Source of the DNA: Nageia nagi | Taxonomy: Eukaryota > Pinophyta | Direction: 5' to 3' | Assembly (NCBI GenBank): GCA_050084985.1 | Contig: JBITNC010000002.1 | Span: 37,634,001 to 37,698,000 of the forward strand | DNA length: 64,000 nt | Part shown: one piece after another, positions 9,537 to 21,170 of the stretch | Numbering within the stretch: position 1 is the first letter of the stretch | How the letters are laid out: each line of letters opens with the position of its first letter | Notes under the pieces: model-generated | What the model saw: only the letters and a program-made list of their open reading frames with translations | What the model was told of the DNA's origin: nothing | Database searches by the model: none | Position numbers and translations under genes: made by a program

Positions 9537-11234
9537 TGTTGATTAAGATTGTGTAATATATGCACCATGAGCAATCTTAACCAAAGTAAATCATGAACAG
9601 ACTATAGTGACAGTCTGATCTCCGAAGAAGGCCGATTTCTTATCTATTGGGCATAGGAAAAGTAATAGGAAAGGAAATAAAAGAGTAGAGTGCGAGGAAT
9701 TCAAGCAAAAGGGTTAGAGTAATAGGAAAGAAATAAAAAGAGTAGGGTGCAAGGAATTTAAGCAAAAGGCTTAGGGTAACAAGAGAGAAAATAAAAAGGA
9801 GTAGAGTGCGAGGAATTTAAGCAAAAGGCTTAGCGTAACAAGAGAGAAAATAAAAAGGAGTAGAGTGCGAGGAATTTAAGCAAAAGGATTAGGGTAACAA
9901 GAGAGAAAGCAAAGGTGGATCACTAGTTCAGCGTAGGCTTTCACAGTGTGTGAAACCTTGGCCTGAATCTAGTGTAGCAGCTACGGTACAAGCTCTCACT
10001 CTCTAATAGTTTCCCAGCTTTACTCTACCATGTAGCAGACATAGTTATACTAGCAACCTACAATTATCATTCAGGAAACAAGCCAAGCTACCACGATGTA
10101 ACCAAATTAAGAATGACAATTACGAGTGCTAGATAAGAAAGGTCAAGATGGTATCATATTACTGATAAAAACTATAGGTCTTCGAGAACAAATGTAAAGA
10201 GTAATACTAGGCTTTCGACCCTTTTTCCACTTTATTTTCATATACTTATACTACAGTAACAACAGTTACAAGAATTGCAGAACAGAAATGTTTACAAAAA
10301 TGGCTTCAAGATTCTAGCCTTCTTTTAACTGATACTACCTACATATGCCACTTGGTAGAATACTACCAAAATGGGGTAGATTGCAGATGATACTGTGATC
10401 TAACCTCTTGTTGGCATCATCTTTACTGTGATGTTCTATTTACTGGCTCTGGCTATTCGATCCCCCTTTACTGGCCTCATCTCTACATTCTGGAATGCTC
10501 TACTCATCGGCTTCAGCTATTCGATCACTCCTCCCTGACCTCATCATCTCTGGGACCCAATTTCATTCAAAAATGTGAACATCATTCTCCTTGTGATGTC
10601 ATCTCTTACCTCTAAAATGTTTTACTCACTAGCTCCGGCTATTTGATCGCTCCTTGCTAACCTCATCACTTTCGGGCTCCAGTTTTGGGCTAAGGCCTGA
10701 AATCGCTGACATCATCTCTTACCTATGGAATGTTTTACTCATTGGCTTTGGCTATTTGATCGCTCCTTGCTGACCTCATCACTTTCAAGCTCCAGTTTTG
10801 GGTTAAGGCCCAAAATCATTGACATCATCTCTTACCTTCGGAATGTTTTACTCACTGGCTCTGGCTATTTGATCGCTCCTTGTTGACCTCATCACTTCCG
10901 AGACCCAATCTTTACCAAAATGTGACTGTCTTATCCTCCGTGACATCATCATTTTATTCTGAAATGCTTCACTTCTGGAACGCTTAATTTACGGGCTCCG
11001 GCTTCTTTGATTTCTTCTTGCTAACCTCACCTCCTCTGGAACCTAGGCTTTTCCACAACTGAGCTTCAGCCTTTCTTCTGTGGTGTCATCATTTTATTCC
11101 GGAATGCTTTATCTACCGACTTCGACCTATTTTGTTTGCTCCCAAAAAACTCTCGAGGATCTTAAAATGAACTCATGATTGCAAGTAAAGTACATCGGGG
11201 CTTTAATAAATAATTTATTATGTATGAATATACA
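9537..11234 (-). repeat. right (5') LTR of the gypsy element
   Basis: Partner of 6045-7742, of exactly the same length (1698 bp), with the same internal 57-59-bp and 113-bp arrays and scattered, mostly transition-type differences. The equal length shows that neither array has gained or lost net sequence since insertion. Confidence 0.9.
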
Positions 11235-12114
11235 GTATGTAAAGTCATCATCGAACCAAAAGTTGACATGATGAGCCTCCATGAACCTACATACATGAAG
11301 TAAGTAACCAACAATATCAAGAAGAAACTTGCAAGCTATAAGTAGCTTAAAAAATAAGATTAGTTAGATGCATCATATATATTCATATCAACAAGGATAA
11401 ATGAATCAAGAAATTCCATCTATAAACTGATCAATAGTGCACTATAAGTCATCATGAAAATACCAAGCCAAAAATCATAGTCACTTGCTATATATAGTAT
11501 ATGTGTAATCATCACAAATAGAGCATAACAAAATGCATATACGAGTTCCTCACATATGGATAACTGAACATTGCTAAAAGAAATATACAAGTTCCTTCAC
11601 TAGAACAAAAATGGCTTTTACAGGCATTTTTAAACCATCATCTATCATATTTTTTAACTATTATCTACCCACCACCTATGAGTTCACCACCAAAAGTCCT
11701 TTCTCGATGGAGGCAGCTACACATCATCAATATATGGCATCCAAAATTACCTTTTAATGTCATATAGAGGTGGTTATAATCCACTATTCTATTAACCAAT
11801 GCAATAAGCTATAACCACCCTTGAACTTGGCTCATTAAATTTTAAAAGTGATGATGTTAGCCACCGCTTTATGGATATATGCGATGATTTTAAACCATCG
11901 CATAGTTATCATATTTTTAAAAATAAATGGGCAAAACTTGGAAGCATTATTTAAAATAGTAGAAAGCTTCCAAGCTATGCCATCTTTAGTTACTCAAGGC
12001 ATCCTAGCTCAATCATAGTGAGCCCATTTATGATTCTAGCCATGGACTCCCAAAGGATGGCCTAATAGAAATTACTAGTCACCGTATATATGCAAATGAT
12101 GAAAAATAAAGGCA

Positions 12115-12400
12115 TGTTCAAGATCAAGTGCACCATATATGATATAAAAAGATCCAAATTACATTGATATATGATATGAAATGATTTAATTAAACCATAT
12201 CAATATGAAATGATGTTACTATACCATATGATATGAAATAACAAGTGTACCATATGGTATAAAATGATCCAAATGCACCAACATATGATATGAAATAATC
12301 CAATTACACCATATAGTTTGAATCAATGCAACTATACCATATTATATCAAATATACACCAACATATGATATGAAATTGATCTAAGTACACCATATAGTTA
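12115..12400. repeat. ATATGATATGAAATGATCC-type imperfect tandem array, block 1
   Basis: Short degenerate units built on CACCATATGATATGAAATGA, about 20-35 bp each. Related blocks lie at about 13075-13385, 14090-14205 and 15930-16045. Each is preceded by the same TATATGCAAATGATGAAAG lead-in, so the array is part of a larger repeated segment within the CACTA-like element. Confidence 0.75.
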
Positions 12401-12589
12401 GAAATGTTATAGTTGGCAAAAACATGCTTGTAATACTTAAAAACTATTGAACTTAGAAATTTAAATGTTATGTTGTCTTACCTCAATAAGATATCTTTTT
12501 CCTAAGATAACCTATTCAAAACATCATAAATTATGCTTGAGTGATTCAAATATGCTCTACAATTTCAATCATTGTTCAATAGATTAAAA

Positions 12590-14425
12590 TATGCTGCACA
12601 ATACTGCTACCATAATATTTTGATTTACAAGCACCAAGTATAAATATCACATCATGCATAATATGAAATAAATATTAGGCCTTACGTATTATTTCACATT
12701 TTGCATACTTTTTTATTAGGGTAATCATAACCAAAATATTCAAGGCAAAACCATTTTCAACTACTCTTTGATGGATGTCCATACCTTCTTATAGAGCTTA
12801 TATTTTGCATACATGTCTATGGGATTTAAGTATTGTTCCACACTTTGCATACATGTTTATCTTGACATTCAAAACCATAACATTTGATTTACAAAGCACT
12901 AAGCAAATACATTCCACACCCAATTTAGGGTTTATGAGTATTTTGACACTCAAGCTCAATCAAAGTGAGCCAAATTATGATGATGGCCATGGGCTACTAA
13001 AGGATGGCCCAATGGAACTGGCTAGTCATCGTTTATATATATGCAAATGATGAAAGAGAAAGGTAGGTTCATAATCAAATGCACCATATGATATAAAATG
13101 ATCCAAATGTACCAACATATATTCATGATCAAGTACATCATATGATATAAAATGATCCAAATGCATCAACATATGATATGAAATGATCTAATTACATCAT
13201 ATTGGTATGAAATGATGCTATTTTACCATATGATATGAAATGACAAGTTAACGATATGATATGAAATGATCTAAATACATCATATAGTTTGAAACAATGA
13301 AATTGTACCATATGATATGAAATAGACACTAACATATGATATGAAATTGATCTTAGTACACCATATGGTCAAAAATGATATAGTTGACAAAAACATGCTT
13401 GTAATACTTAGCAATTTTCAACTTAGAAATTTAAATGTTATGTTGTTTTACCTCAATAAGATATCATTTTTCAAGGATAACTTGTTCAAAACATCATGAA
13501 TTCTACTCAAATGATTCAAATATGCTCTATAGTTTTGATTGTTGCTCAATAAATTCAAATATTCTCTACAATTTTGATTATTTCTCAATCAATTCAAATG
13601 TGCTTTATAGTACTGCTACCACAACATTTCAATTTACAAGCACCAAGTATAAATATCACATCATCCATCTTATGAAATAATATCAAGCCTTATGTTTTGT
13701 TTCACATTTTTCATACATGTTTATCATGACATTCATAGCCATAATATTAAAGGCAAAACCATTTTTGACTACCCTTTAATAGATGTCCATACCTTCTTCT
13801 AAAGCTCCTATTTTGCATACATACCTATGGGTCTTGAGTATTGTTCCACACTTTTTATACATGTCTATAAAAGCATTTAAAACCATAATATTTGATTTAC
13901 AAAGCACAAAGTAGACAGATTCAACACACCCAATTTAGGGTTTATGGGTATTTTGGCACCCAAGCTTAATCAAAGTGAGCCAAATTATAATCTTGGCCAT
14001 GGGCTACCGAAGGATGGCCCAATGGAACTGATTAATCACCATTTATATATATACAAATGATGAAAGATAAAGGTATGTTCATAAATAAATGCACCATATG
14101 ATATAAAATGGTCCAAATGCACCAACATATGATATAAAATGATCTAATTACACCATATTGATATGAAATGATGCTAGTATACCATATGATATGAAATTAT
14201 TCAAATATGTTCTATAGTATTACTACCAAAATAATTTGATTTACAGGCAACAAGTAAACACATCAAAGTAACACTTTTTGGAAAATATAAAATGGAACAT
14301 AAAACCTTATAGACATGAATGCAAAATGAAATGGAACATAAAACTTGATAAACATAAAACCATTATTTTCATCTGACACATCCATACACCCAATTTAGGG
14401 CTTATGAGTATTTTGGCACTTAGGG
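12590..14425 (-). repeat. dispersed PPR E-motif fragments within the CACTA-like element
   Basis: The minus-strand words for PPR E-type motif ends (I..PKLGV..CLLGACK) recur at about 12621-12660, 12893-12960, 13620-13660, 13895-13965, 14225-14260 and 14370-14425. Example: RC of 12621-12653 reads VIFILGACK, and RC of 12893-12955 reads KILINPKLGV. They are embedded in copies of a roughly 1-kb segment that also carries the ATATGATATG arrays, so they spread with that segment. Confidence 0.65.
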
Positions 14426-14852
14426 GCATTTGGTGTATTGGTGTGGTGAGATGAGAGGAGATGAGGTGCAAGTAGGTATTTTAATTCATAACCTTGCAAT
14501 ATTCTTCCACAGTCCATGAGCTTGTATTCTTCTACATTCTACACTATATGTTTGTGCTTTGAATTTTTTTGCATTATTTTAAAAAACCCATGAATCTTGC
14601 AAATATTATAGATCATGAAAATATGTTTATGTCATTCATTTTATCAAAATTATCCTAGGTATTGTGTATTCTTCCATATGTTTCATGTGTCTATGGGATT
14701 TTTAGAAAACTTATTTTGTGTATCGTGCAATCATTGTAGACCATGAACTATATTTTCATCATACATCTTGTCAAATAAATCTCGAATCTTATTTTATTCT
14801 TCTACATGTTTCATGTGTCTATGGGCCTTTTTCAAAAAACCCATTTTTTGTA

Positions 14853-15233
14853 TCATGTAATCATTTTAGAATATAAAACTTTGTTTGCATTATGCATCTT
14901 GTCAAACATACCCATAACATTCAATTTACAAGCACCAAGTAGACACATCCACATGCCTAATTTAGTGTTTATGGGTATTTTGGCAATGAAGTCCAAAGCT
15001 CCCATAGCCTTAACATTTGATTTATGAGCACCTAGTAGACACATATAGACACTCAATTTAGGGTTTATGGGTATTTTAACAATGAATTTAAAAGCTTCTT
15101 TAAGATAGCCTTCTCGAACCATAACATTTGATTTACAAGCACCAAGTAGACACATGCACATACCTAATTCAAGGTTTACGAGTATTTTGGAAGTGAAGTT
15201 TAAAGCTCCCTTAAGATAGCCTATATGAATCAT
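14853..15233 (-). pseudogene. tandem PPR C-terminal (E-motif) units in one open frame
   Basis: Open frame of 126 codons made of three head-to-tail copies of a unit of about 37 codons. Units read GYLKGALNFTSKI...LELG then CLLGACKSNV, GYLKEAFKFIVKI then CLLGAHKSNV, and GALDFIAKI then LGMWMCLLGACK. This is the usual end of plant PLS-class PPR proteins (GYL.EA..FI.KMPI.P...VW..LLGAC). Those proteins bind organellar RNA, but a single motif repeated cannot fold as a normal PPR array. Unit starts at 14925, 15021, 15132 and 15243 are 96, 111 and 111 bp apart, all multiples of three. It is a captured, amplified gene fragment; whether it is expressed is unknown. Confidence 0.7.
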
Positions 15234-15239
15234 AATATT

Positions 15240-15434
15240 CTATTTACAAGCATGAAGAAGACACATGCACACACCTAATTCAAGGTTTATGGGTATTTTT
15301 ATAGTGAATTTCAAAGCTCCCTCAAGATAGCATGCATGGACAAGAAGGTAAATAATGCATGTATAATGATTAATCCTATGATTGCAAGATATGCACAAAA
15401 TTAAAGACTTGTAGAGACTTTTAAGCAGATGCAA
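15240..15434 (-). pseudogene. captured PPR gene fragment, longest copy
   Basis: 64-codon frame that gives the best match to a genuine PPR protein. Residues 22-26 read NHYTC, then IIYLLVHACYLEGALKF, then KIPI...LELGV and CLLHACK. This lines up with the standard order HYTCMVDLLGRAGYLEEA..FI.KMPI.P...VW.CLLGAC of plant PLS-class PPR proteins. Because it includes the motif upstream of the E region, it is probably closest to the original captured exon, and the shorter neighbouring units look derived from it. A stop follows ACK, and the frame directly precedes the tandem units at 14853-15233. Confidence 0.75.
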
Positions 15435-15689
15435 TTGTCAAGTGTAAAACTAGCTACATGATGAAACACTATACTTTAAGAAAGTATCATTTCATATCGC
15501 ATCATGCATATTGTGAAATAAATATCAAGCCTTGTGTATTGTTTCACATTTTGCATAAATGTCTATCAGGTCAGTCACAACCATAATATTCAAGGCAAAT
15601 CCATTTTCAACTACTCTTTGATAGATTTCCATACCTTCTTCTAGAGCTCATATTTTGCATACATATCTATGGACCTTAAGTATTATTCT

Positions 15690-16115
15690 ACACTTTGCAC
15701 ACATGTCTATCTAAGCATTCAAAACCACAACATTCAATTTACAAAGCACTAAGTAGACACATCCACACACCCAATTAAAGCTTTATGGGTATTTTGGCAA
15801 TTGAGCTCAATCAAAGTGAGCCAAATTATGATGTTGGTCATAGGCTATCAAATGATGGCCTAATGGAACTAACCAGTCACCATTTATATATATGCAAATG
15901 ATGAAAGATAAATGCATGTTCATAATCAAGTGCATTATATGATATAAAATGATCCAAATGCACCAAGATATGATTTGAAATGATCTAATTACACCATATT
16001 GGTATGAAATGATGCTACTATACCATATAATATGAAATTATTCAAATATGCTTTATAGTATTGCTACCACAACATTCAATTGACAAGCACCAAGTAGACA
16101 CATCCACACACCTGA
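15690..16115 (-). repeat. two more PPR E-motif copies with AT array
   Basis: RC of about 15735-15800 encodes IPI...LGVWMCLL and RC of about 16078-16110 encodes the same end of the motif (WMCLLGAC). Between them is another ATATGATATG block (15930-16045). This is the last recognisable copy of the higher-order segment. Confidence 0.6.
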
Positions 16116-18905
16116 GAAGCACTTTTTGAAAAGTTGATATTAAACATAAAACTTATAGATATATATGTAAAATGTGGAAGATACATGATGCAAACATGGT
16201 TTCATGGACTACAATGTGGAAGATATATGATGCTGACATAGTTTCATGTCATATGTTATAATTTATTTGTATAAAGGTTCTAATACAAACTAGGAAAATA
16301 AAGAACCCATAACATATTCTATTATTTTCATCTCATAATTCTATATATATGTACATATAACAAGACATCCACTTGGGAACCACATGTTTTTTTGTGTTTG
16401 GTTAAGTATTATAGGCCAGGAAAAGAAGGAGCCCACAACATGTTCCATTGTTTTCAAGCACTTGAAATGTTTTTGTCATTTTGAATTTTTTGAGCTAAAG
16501 GGTTGGAGGAGAGGTAGATTTAGATTATTTCATATCATACATAGAGTGCACTTAGCATTTGGCATATTGGCGAGACTAGAGAGATGTGGCTAGACTAGAT
16601 AAGAGGAGATGTGATGGGACCTGAGGAGACAAGGCAAGATGAGGGGAGACATGGTATAAAGTATTTTGGTTCATTTTATATGCATGTGTCTATAGGGAAA
16701 AATCATTTCATGTCATATGGTATAATTGTAATAACCTTGTCATATTGCAAACTCTATAGTTTTAACCTACAATTAAAGCATCCAAGTTGGTTTTGTGGTA
16801 ACATTATGAATAATGTTGAAGCATAATGATGATATATCATTTGAAAAATTCTAAATTTCACTAGCCCTAAATTTTTTAATTCATGATGTTTTGTACAAGT
16901 TATCTAGGAGAAAAGACATCCAACCTTTATATCTTGTTGTGCTTACTATAGAGGTAAACAACATAGCATATCAAATAGGATAATGTAGATAGAATTGCTA
17001 ATAAATAGCATTGATTAATAATTATCTCGATATCATTATCATACTTATAATAGTGGTTTCTTAGAAGTCAAATATTGTAATCACGTTTGTTGTTTATAAT
17101 TTGCAAGTGCAAAGAGAGCACCAAGTATGTCATTTTTCATAACTCAAAATGCCCGATAACTTTCCAAGTGCTCGATGAATCATTATACATCATTATTATC
17201 TCAGATTGAAAGATTGGCATCAACATTATATATAAACCAAATTTTGTTAATAAAGAATAGAAACATAAGCATAAATATCTTTATATTTATGTATTAACTA
17301 TTACAACATAAAAACATCTATACTTGTTCCTGTTTCCATGTCATTTACAAAAATAATATCTACAAGTATAAACTTGTTCTTATTTTTATGGACCATTTAC
17401 AAAAAGGCATCTAATACATACAATCTAATAAGGCTTGATTTATCTCCCTAATTTCAATAAAGCTATCAGTCAATGTTAATTATCAAGCAACACTAAACCA
17501 ATCATCGATGCAAAATGAATACAAGATCCCAACTTAGATATTTTTCAAATATCAAGGGCAAAACATAGACTACCATCTTCATCTTATTATCTATTTTCTT
17601 CAAGAAGTATCTTCATGAAACATTGCCTAAGGTTACTATAAGAAAAAAGGGGTAAAACTAATCATGAGATAACATCCTAGTAAGCCCATTAGCTTAAATT
17701 CTCTATCATGATAACATGCATATTGTTCTTGTCCATAAATTTTAAATTACATTACTTCAACCATACAAAGGGAGAAATGCATCATACTAGAAATGTAATA
17801 AAAATGTTTACATGAGGTTAGCCATACATAGATATACATACATAGAATTTCAGCCCTTAAATTAACATCTTTAAAGTTACTATGGGACTTTGAAAATCTA
17901 AAGAACTTTGTTTCCATAAAGTGATTCCAAATAAATGATACCATAAATCATTTACTTACTAAGTCTAACCTTGGAATTGTTATTGATATAATAGCATATT
18001 GCTCACCATTACCTATGATAATATGGCTCATAATTGCAAAGAAAAGGGAAAAATAAGACATGATCAAACTCAAGAAAGGGTTGTATTTAAGGTAATTACT
18101 TAGTAAACTCTCAGTCAAAGAGGTAGAATCTAGCCATTATTACCAATGATGGTATTAGCCTAAACCAAAAAAAAATAAAATCCCAAACTTCTACAACATA
18201 CCCACCCACATTCAAGTTTCAAACAAGAAATTAAGGCATAGAAAATCTGAACTTACCACTTCAAAGGTGATGAAGAGGCAAACCATGTAGTTCTCAAAAT
18301 GAAAGATGAACTCAATATAGCAAAGATGAGGTTTCACTACATTGTTCTCCCAAAGCAATGATGCCTCCTAGCTTTGACACTAATAGTCACCTTTCATTAT
18401 AAAGGAAATTATGTTTATATTCCCTATCGATTTGAAAGGATAAATGCATCACATAATTGATACACATTAGCTAAAACTCCATAATTTTGATGCAAGATTC
18501 TCAAATTGACAAGGTGAACATAATGAAGAATTGGCACAGATGAGGGTCTTAAATCTTTATAAGCACCTCCATCCATCATTAAACCTCATAATACAATATT
18601 TAAGTTCCATTCAAATCAATAATGCTAGCACGTATTAAGGTACCTTAATGGCCTTCGTCGATATCCTCTCTTGTATCGCCAATGCATGAAATCCCCTTTC
18701 TCCAATCCCTCCCTTTCAGCTCTTGTTTGGTCTCCCATATTCTCTCTTATCTCAATGATAAATAAAATTTCCTCTCTCCTCCAACCCATGTGCTAAAAAA
18801 AATTGAAATAAACCCCAGTTCCCTATGTGCATCTTTTTTTTCATTTTTTCTCATTTTTACTAAGGGGTGGTTTTTCATCGCCCTAAAAATATTTTTTGGT
18901 CTAAT
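16116..18905. other. CACTA-like element right arm, no gene recognised
   Basis: About 2.8 kb of AT-rich sequence with open frames under 75 codons, none resembling a transposase or a host protein. A purine-rich stretch at about 16560-16650 recalls one at about 14440-14475. The terminal repeat is at 18892-18906. Confidence 0.5.
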
Positions 18906-19257
18906 GCTCATATATGGATAATTGAATAGTGAAAAAAAATTCTATCATATGCACATATTAGTTCCTCCCACATGGATAATTGAATAGTGCTAACGATGGT
19001 CAATCATATGCTCAAGGTATACAAATAGTTCATCACTCAAGGAGAACTAGCTAAAAGGTACACACACAAATCAACATTATACAACCAAAAATCCTTCTAA
19101 AGGTGAATTTGTCATAATAAGTATAAATTCACACAATAATTCAAAATTCACTTCCCCTTAAGGGTAACTTCACCAACATAATAAGCTCCCAAAGCTTACA
19201 TAAGTGAACTTTAGAAAGGAACTAATGAATAAATTAGTGGAGTTGATGACTAATGGA

Positions 19258-19755
19258 TGAGAGAATTGATTTATAACATGAACAACTCTAAACTTCCAAG
19301 ATCACATGAAAGCTCATAAGACACATCTAACAAACACACAATGCAATCTCCTAAACATAACACAAGATGTAAGTGGTTCCTCCAACTAGGAGTACATCAC
19401 TAAATAGATCTTTATTCTTAACAAATATGAACTCTTACAATCCTCCTACACTTTTTTCCTAAACACTATCCTATAGCATAACTTTACTCTACAAATTGGT
19501 GTGTGATATAAAATATGGAGCCTTCTATTTACAGGCAAAAATCCCTCTCTAGATCACCCTTTTATCCAATGTACAAAAGCATGACATGCACATCCTTTTA
19601 TTCAAGGGGCATGCACATGACATGGAGTGTAGAACAAGTTACATTATCATATTTATTTAAATACTTAAGGTATCAAATGATACTCTTAAGTATTAGTGAA
19701 CTTACATAGAATATTATTACATAACCTTTACAATAATGCATTATACATTACAACA
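19258..19755 (-). repeat. 3' LTR of copia B
   Basis: 498 bp. Plus-strand ends are TGAGAGAATTG and ATTACAACA, so on the element strand it runs TGTTGTAATG...CAATTCTCTCA. It aligns with the 5' LTR at 27320-27803. Confidence 0.92.
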
Positions 19756-19764
19756 CTCCCCCTT
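19756..19764 (-). other. polypurine tract of copia B
   Basis: RC reads AAGGGGGAG immediately before the LTR start TG, the expected plus-strand primer. Confidence 0.85.
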
Positions 19765-20466
19765 AATGAAATATTGGGATAGAGCAAATAAAAGAGAAGA
19801 AGAAGAGAAAGAGAGTTCTCTTCCAAATAGATACAATAAAGATGAGAACTTTTTACATATTTGTGAAGTAAGAAAGATCTAGTTTAAAACTCACTACTTT
19901 GCTAAATACAATCATTAACCATAATTGATTTCAATTTATATGAAGTAATCATCCAATTGAAATTCATGAAGAGTCTCCAAGAGCATGCATACTTGAAGTG
20001 AGTAACCTGCAATCTCTCAGGAACCTACAAGTCATAAGAAGCTCAAATAACAAGATCAGTTAGATGCAACATATTCATATCAACAAAGATAAATGAATCA
20101 CTCAAATGCCATCATGAACTAATCAATGGTGCACTATAAGTCATCATGAGGATGCCAAGCCAAGACACATAGTCACCTATTGTATATAAAACATGTGTTG
20201 ATTATCATTACAAAATAGAGCATGCACATACAAGTTCTTCACATATGGATAACTAAACAGTACCAAAAGATACATAAGAGTTCTTCACACATGGATAACT
20301 AAATAGTGCTAGATTGGCCAATCTTTTTGCTTTTAAAATTTTGTACAATAAGTTCCTCATGTAGAGCGAACTTACCATGAAGGTGTACAACAAAATCAAC
20401 ACTATATAGCATAAAATCCTTCTAACGGTGAAGTTATTATCACAAACATGAATTCAATACAATAAT
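19765..20466 (-). other. long 3' untranslated region of copia B
   Basis: About 700 bp between the RNase H stop and the purine tract. The same stretch follows RNase H in D, C, A and the D duplicate (for example the words AAGATGCCAAGCC and ACATATGGATAACT), so a long non-coding 3' region is a trait of the whole family. Confidence 0.75.
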
Positions 20467-21170
20467 TCAAACTTCACTCCCCCTTGAGGGCAACTTCAAC
20501 AACCCGATAGCATCCCTAAGCTTACATAACTGAGCTTTTGGGAGTGGCTTGGTGAATAAATCAAGGGAGTTCAAGGTAGATGGATAATACTTTAGGTGTA
20601 TGATACCATCAAGAACCTTCTTCCTAATAAAATAAGCATGGATTTCCACATGTTTTATTTTTTGATGGAACACAAGATTCTTAGCCAAAGAAATAGCCAA
20701 CTAATTATCAAAAGAAATCAAAGATAAGCCACTTTTTTCATACCTAATTTCTTTCAAAAGATGCCTTAACCAAATGGCTTCCTGGGCTACAACAAACATG
20801 GCACGGTATTTAGCTTCTATGGTGGAAAGAGAAATAGTAGGTTGCTTCTTGGAAACCCAAGATATAGCACCTAAACCAATGCTAAACACATACATAGAGG
20901 TTGATTTCTTATCATCTCTATCTCCTCCATAGTTAGAATCTGAGAATTCAAAGAGAATAAATGAGGGTAACTTAGAATACTTGAGAGCAAGATCCTTAGT
21001 CTTTGCAATATTCCTTAAAATTTGCTTAATAGGATTGAGGTGCTCAACATATGGTTTCTAAATGAATCGAGCCATTAGATTCACTACAAAGGCAATATCA
21101 GGCCTACAAATAATCAAATACAAAAGACTACCAATTAATTACCTATAAGCTATAGCATCAACGAACTAAG
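20467..21170 (-). pseudogene. copia RNase H (element B)
   Basis: Two adjacent frames carry the RNase H domain. At 20701-20895 it reads IGLGAISWVSKKQPTISLST, then IEAKYRAMFVVAQEAIWLRH; at 20467-20700 it reads KHVEIHAYFIRKKVL, then LFTKPLPKAQLCKL. The STIEAKY and QEAIW words are the standard copia RNase H core, and the order matches intact relatives. A stop at about 20700 separates the two frames, in the conserved 'SLDNQSAI' stretch. The N-terminal part (20900-21170) is also present but broken. The enzyme would degrade RNA in RNA-DNA hybrids during reverse transcription, but this copy is not intact. Confidence 0.85.

Larger units (their letters stand above)
6045..11234 (-). mobile_element. Ty3/gypsy deletion derivative with two LTRs
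   Basis: Element with two 1698-bp direct LTRs (6045-7742 and 9537-11234), flanked by a perfect 5-bp duplication GTATG (6040-6044 and 11235-11239). It sits inside the 3' region of inverted copia A. Orientation is minus: the primer-like site and gag lie next to the right LTR and the integrase tail next to the left LTR. Internal DNA is only about 1.8 kb. It contains the gag N-terminus and the integrase C-terminus but no protease, RT or RNase H, so this is an internally deleted, non-autonomous copy. Confidence 0.92.
11598..18906. mobile_element. CACTA-like (EnSpm) DNA transposon, non-autonomous
   Basis: A 7.3-kb block interrupting the 3' region of inverted copia A. It begins CACTAGAACAAAAATGGC and ends TTTTTTGGTCTAATG, whose reverse complement CATTAGACCAAAAAA matches the start with few changes. 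Similarity continues inward to AAACCATC on one side and AAACCACC on the other. The flanking triplets are CTT (11595-11597) and CTC (18907-18909), a near-perfect 3-bp duplication, and the copia sequence continues across them. Subterminal ATCGC-type words occur (for example at 11881-11907). No transposase is recognised; the inside is repeats derived from a PPR gene plus AT-rich arrays. Confidence 0.75.

Noticed and set aside
12115-12400. CRISPR-like array of short repeats
   Set aside because: The ATATGATATG units are degenerate, adjacent with irregular spacing, have no unique spacers of constant size, and lie in a plant transposon.
16384-16826. Transposase gene in the CACTA-like element (frames of 69 and 71 codons)
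   Set aside because: The translations show no TNP1, TNP2 or DDE-type words and no continuity between frames.
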